The translations under genes were made by a program, and so were the position numbers. DNA of 33,878 bases from Gallionella sp. (GTDB lineage Bacteria > Pseudomonadota > Gammaproteobacteria > Burkholderiales > Gallionellaceae), in NCBI GenBank assembly GCA_013043965.1, contig JABEVF010000045.1, positions 1 to 33,878 on the forward strand, read 5' to 3'. The notes under the pieces are model-generated. The model saw nothing but the letters and a program-made list of their open reading frames with translations, was not told the origin of the DNA and made no database searches. Below are positions 31,027-33,878 of the stretch, piece by piece; position 1 is the first letter of the stretch, and every line of letters starts with the position of its first letter.

Positions 31027-32076
31027 TCAAGTGGAAGTCTTGCCGTTAACGCCTGTGCGGCCTTGTGAGTACCAACGCTGCGATTGGTTGGCGATCCGCA
31101 CTACCAACAACATCACCGGCACTTCGATCAACACGCCCACCACCGTGGCCAATGCCGCCCCCGATTCAAAGCCGAACAGGCTGATGGCCGTCGCGACCGC
31201 GAGCTCGAAGAAATTACTCGCGCCTATCAGCGCCGAGGGCGCGGCCACGCAATGCGCCACGCCCAAACGTCTGTTCAGCCAGTAGGCCAGCCCGGAATTA
31301 AACAGCACTTGTATCAGAATGGGCACCGCCAGCATCGCGATCACCAGCGGTTGTTTGACGATGGCATCGCCCTGCAAAGCGAACAACAACACCAGGGTCA
31401 GTAACAGCGCACCCATCGAATAGGGTGCGATTGCCGACATGGCTTTATTGAACAGCGGCTCGCCTTGCGACAACAGCCTGTGACGCAACCACTGCGCGAC
31501 GATGACCGGAATCACGATGTAGAAGGTCACCGAGAAGAACAACGTCGCCCAGGGCACGGCGATACTGGCAATACCCAGCAACAGGGCAACCAGGGGCGCG
31601 AAGGCAAAGATCATGATCGCGTCGTTAAGCGCTACTTGCGACAAGGTAAAGTAAGGGTCGCCCTTCACCAGATTGCTCCACACGAACACCATCGCGGTAC
31701 ACGGCGCGGCAGCGAGCAGTATCAGTCCCGCCACATAACTGTCGAGTTGCTGATGCGGCAAAGAGTCCGCGAACACATGGCGTATGAATAGCCAGGCCAG
31801 GAAGGCCATCGAAAAAGGCTTGACCGCCCAATTGACGAACAACGTGACGCCGATGCCGCGCACATGGGCTTTGACTTGATGCAACGCGCCGAAATCGATG
31901 CGCAACAGCATCGGAATAATCATCACCCACACCAGCACACCGACCGGGATGTTGACCTTGGCAACCTCCAAAGCCGCGACGGCATGAAACACATCCGGCA
32001 GCCATAGCCCCAGCAACACGCCGACGATGATGCACAGAAAAACCCAAACCGTGAGATAGCGTTCAAACAGATTCAT
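31027..32076 (-). CDS. acr3: Acr3-type arsenite efflux permease
   Basis: A 349-residue inner-membrane carrier with about ten hydrophobic segments, of the Acr3 (BASS-related) family that exports arsenite. The key Cys is C126 in LAAAPCTAMVFVWS, and the second signature, ALIGASNFFELAVA, lies near residue 285. The start is the ATG at 32076 followed by a short cytoplasmic N-terminus (MNLFERYLTV). It is the last gene of the minus-strand arsenic operon, 100 bp after arsC, and convergent with the glrR-like gene 33 bp away. It receives the arsenite produced by ArsC. Confidence 0.94.
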   Translation of the reverse strand: MNLFERYLTVWVFLCIIVGVLLGLWLPDVFHAVAALEVAKVNIPVGVLVWVMIIPMLLRIDFGALHQVKAHVRGIGVTLFVNWAVKPFSMAFLAWLFIRHVFADSLPHQQLDSYVAGLILLAAAPCTAMVFVWSNLVKGDPYFTLSQVALNDAIMIFAFAPLVALLLGIASIAVPWATLFFSVTFYIVIPVIVAQWLRHRLLSQGEPLFNKAMSAIAPYSMGALLLTLVLLFALQGDAIVKQPLVIAMLAVPILIQVLFNSGLAYWLNRRLGVAHCVAAPSALIGASNFFELAVATAISLFGFESGAALATVVGVLIEVPVMLLVVRIANQSQRWYSQGRTGVNGKTST

Positions 32077-32096
32077 CGTTAAATTCCATAGTTTTA

Positions 32097-32164
32097 GTAG
32101 GGGTGCGAGTTATCGCGCCCTGATTTATTTACCAGAAGACGGGTGCGATAAATCGCGCCCCTAC
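32097..32164. repeat. Tandem-hairpin repeat between arsC and acr3
   Basis: The gap is bordered by GTAGGGG and CCCCTAC in inverted orientation. Inside are two near-identical hairpins of the form GGGTGCGA-N4-TCGCGCCC (32101-32120 and 32141-32160), each with one T/G wobble. This has the look of a dispersed palindromic intergenic repeat. In the operon transcript it could act as an mRNA processing or stability element between arsC and acr3. Confidence 0.65.
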
Positions 32165-32176
32165 GAATTGCTACAT

Positions 32177-32677
32177 TTAATCCTGGATGCGTCCGATTTC
32201 CGCGAGTTTTTCTTTCAACACCAGCTTGTCCAGTTTGTCGATCGGCAAGTTCATGAACAACTGGATGCGCCGCGCCAACTGGGCGTAGGCGGTTTTAAAG
32301 GCGGCGCGTTTAGCTTCGTCTCCCTCGACATGCGCGGGGTCGGGTATGCCCCAGTGCGCGGTGGCGGGCTTGCCCGGCCAGATCGGGCAGACTTCGCCCG
32401 CCGCGTTGTCGCACACGGTGAAAATAAAATCGATCTCCGGCGCGCCGGGTGCGGCGAACTCGTCCCAGCTTTTGCTGCGCAGCCCTTCGATGTCGTGCCC
32501 CTGCTGTTGCAACAGCTCCAATGCCACCGGGTTGACGCGGCCGACGGGCTTGCTGCCGGCACTGTGCGCGATGAACTTTCCCTTGCCCAACACGTTGAAC
32601 AACACCTCGCCCAGGATGCTGCGTGCAGAATTTCCCGTGCATAACACCAGCACACTGTAGCTCTTTCCTTGTTGCAT
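32177..32677 (-). CDS. arsC: Arsenate reductase, thioredoxin/glutaredoxin-dependent LMW-phosphatase type
   Basis: A 166-residue enzyme of the low-molecular-weight phosphatase fold that reduces arsenate to arsenite. The P-loop VLCTGNSARS carries the attacking Cys13. Two more cysteines, in FTVCDNAAGEVCPIWPG (about residues 89 and 97), are placed for the redox relay. GGAG precedes the ATG (AAAAGGAGAATCGAATG). It lies 20 bp after the cation transporter gene and 100 bp before acr3. Its arsenite product is exported by Acr3. Confidence 0.94.
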   Translation of the reverse strand: MQQGKSYSVLVLCTGNSARSILGEVLFNVLGKGKFIAHSAGSKPVGRVNPVALELLQQQGHDIEGLRSKSWDEFAAPGAPEIDFIFTVCDNAAGEVCPIWPGKPATAHWGIPDPAHVEGDEAKRAAFKTAYAQLARRIQLFMNLPIDKLDKLVLKEKLAEIGRIQD

Positions 32678-32697
32678 TCGATTCTCCTTTTATAAAT

Positions 32698-33582
32698 TTA
32701 CGTATGGTTGGATAAAGCACAAAGTTGCACACCCGTTTCGATCTGGATGGTCGTGTGTTCAATCGCGTAGTCGCGGTGTAGCTGGTCGGTTACGCGGCTG
32801 AGAAAATCATCTCCGGGATGCCCGTCGCGCACGACCAGGTGTACGGTCAGCGCAATCTCGGAGGTGCTCATCGCCCACACATGCAGATCGTGTACCGCGC
32901 TGACTGCCGGGAGCGAGGACAAGTAATTCCTCACTGCATCCAATTCGACCGATGCCGGTACCCCGTCAAGCGAAAGATGCAGAGACTGGCGCAACAACCC
33001 CCATGTGCCCAGCAACACCACCAGCGCGATGACCAGACTGATCGCGGGATCCACCCATGCCCAGCCGGTCCAGACAAAAACCGCACCGGCGATGACGACC
33101 CCGAATGACACCAGCGCATCTGCCGCCATGTGCAAAAATGCGCCACGCAGATTCAGATCATTCTGGTTGCCGGACTTGAACAACCATGCGGTGATGCCAT
33201 TGATGACCACGCCGACGCTGGCGACCAACATGAGGATGCCACCTTGAACAGGCACGGGATGAGAGAATCGGGTGATCGCTTCCCACACGATACCGCCCAC
33301 TGCGATGAGCAAAATCAGCGCGTTAAACATGGCCGCCAAAATCGTCGCGCGCCCCAAGCCGTAAGTGTGTTTGCGGTTCGGGCGCAGCTTGCCGAGATAA
33401 AATCCACCCCATGCAACCACCAGCCCCAGCACGTCGCTCAGGTTGTGTCCTGCGTCGGACAGCAGCGCGAGCGAATCGGCGCGCCACCCGTAATACATCT
33501 CAACCAGCACGAACAAAACATTCAGCGCGATGCCGACGGCAAATGCGCGGCCGTAGTCCGCGGCATGGCTATGCCGACTCAT
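32698..33582 (-). CDS. Cation diffusion facilitator (CzcD/ZitB-like)
   Basis: A 294-residue CDF-family proton/metal antiporter with six membrane segments in the first ~200 residues and a cytoplasmic dimerisation domain (LSSLPAVSAVHDLHVWAMS onward). Metal-site motifs are visible: LLSDAGHNLSDV (D43, H46 or D50 as candidates) in the second segment and HMAADALVSFGV in the fifth. The family exports Zn2+, Co2+, Cd2+ or similar. It sits between arsR and arsC in the same direction (46 bp and 20 bp gaps), so it is co-expressed with arsenic resistance; whether it handles a metal or widens resistance is not shown by sequence. Confidence 0.9.
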   Translation of the reverse strand: MSRHSHAADYGRAFAVGIALNVLFVLVEMYYGWRADSLALLSDAGHNLSDVLGLVVAWGGFYLGKLRPNRKHTYGLGRATILAAMFNALILLIAVGGIVWEAITRFSHPVPVQGGILMLVASVGVVINGITAWLFKSGNQNDLNLRGAFLHMAADALVSFGVVIAGAVFVWTGWAWVDPAISLVIALVVLLGTWGLLRQSLHLSLDGVPASVELDAVRNYLSSLPAVSAVHDLHVWAMSTSEIALTVHLVVRDGHPGDDFLSRVTDQLHRDYAIEHTTIQIETGVQLCALSNHT

Positions 33583-33628
33583 ATCAGACGCCCAGTCGCA
33601 CGGCTATCGCCTTGAACCCCGATGTCCT

Positions 33629-33878
33629 TCATTTTGTTTCCTCGGAGAGGATCCGGGTTTGGTGTCTTGTGGGCTTGCAAATTTCGTAATTCCCGCCGCA
33701 GCAGTTCTCGGTCAGATAGGCCAGCATGTTGTTCATCACCACAAAATTCGCGGCATAATAAATGAAGCGTCCTTCCTGTCTGCTCTCTATCAGCCCGGCG
33801 TGGCTGAGGGTCTTGAAATGGAACGACAGCGTGGCGGGAGAGATTTTCAGCTTCTCCGCCACCTGGCCCGCCGCCACC
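33629..33878 (-). CDS. arsR: ArsR-family repressor, 5' end beyond the window
   Basis: The C-terminal 82 residues of an ArsR/SmtB winged-helix repressor; the start lies beyond base 33878. The recognition helix reads ISPATLSFHFKTLSHAGLIE and the wing SRQEGRFIYYA. The classical arsenic site CVC of the E. coli protein would align with the visible AAG, so it is absent. Instead a C-terminal cluster NCCGGNYEIC offers three cysteines, much like the C-terminal site of Acidithiobacillus ArsR. It heads the operon arsR-CDF-arsC-acr3 and presumably represses it until arsenite binds. Confidence 0.9.
   Translation of the reverse strand, partial: VAAGQVAEKLKISPATLSFHFKTLSHAGLIESRQEGRFIYYAANFVVMNNMLAYLTENCCGGNYEICKPTRHQTRILSEETK

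Overview
The window is chromosomal DNA of a GC-rich Gram-negative bacterium. A betaproteobacterium of the Nitrosomonadales/Gallionellaceae kind fits best: there is an MlaA lipoprotein, an exported high-potential iron-sulfur protein, a tonB...aroE...mtgA neighbourhood, a QseE/QseG/GlrR-type signalling operon and an Acr3-type arsenic operon. The taxon is an inference from gene content, because no rRNA or tRNA gene was found.

Layout. 1-5.4 kb: mlaA; a small lysine-rich protein on the minus strand; a tightly overlapping trio (M14-type zinc peptidase, alpha/beta hydrolase, DsbA/FrnE-like thiol oxidoreductase); a SAM methyltransferase; a Tat-exported HiPIP. 5.4-11 kb: htpX on the minus strand, then a TonB uptake cluster (small His/Cys-rich exported protein, 801-aa outer-membrane receptor, exbB, exbD, tonB). 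11.0-11.3 kb: a 257-bp element with imperfect terminal inverted repeats, resembling a MITE, ending just before aroE.

12.2-21.6 kb is the accessory heart of the window: hsdM-hsdS-darT-darG-(small ORF)-AlbA_2/ATPase gene-hsdR, all on the plus strand. A complete type I restriction-modification system here encloses a DarT/DarG DNA ADP-ribosylation toxin-antitoxin pair and an ATP-binding Schlafen/AlbA_2-like protein. hsdM/hsdS and hsdS/darT overlap by ATGA, so restriction and toxin genes appear translationally coupled. The block sits between aroE and mtgA, which are neighbours in many betaproteobacteria, so it looks like an insertion. hsdM itself carries three GC-rich palindromic repeats inserted in frame, adding short peptides in poorly conserved loops.

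21.8-31 kb: mtgA; a PAS-GGDEF-EAL protein with a degenerate GGDEF site and intact EAL residues, behind an unusually structured leader; divergent corA-like and mgtE magnesium transporter genes sharing a 122-bp region with a dyad; then a sensor kinase, lipoprotein and sigma-54 activator operon (QseE/QseG/GlrR-like). 31-33.9 kb: a minus-strand arsenic operon (arsR, running off the window, then a cation diffusion facilitator, arsC and acr3) with a tandem-hairpin repeat between arsC and acr3.

The best candidate for an underdescribed system is the composite defence locus (type I R-M + DarTG + AlbA_2 ATPase). The in-frame repeat colonisation of hsdM is the most unusual sequence-level feature.
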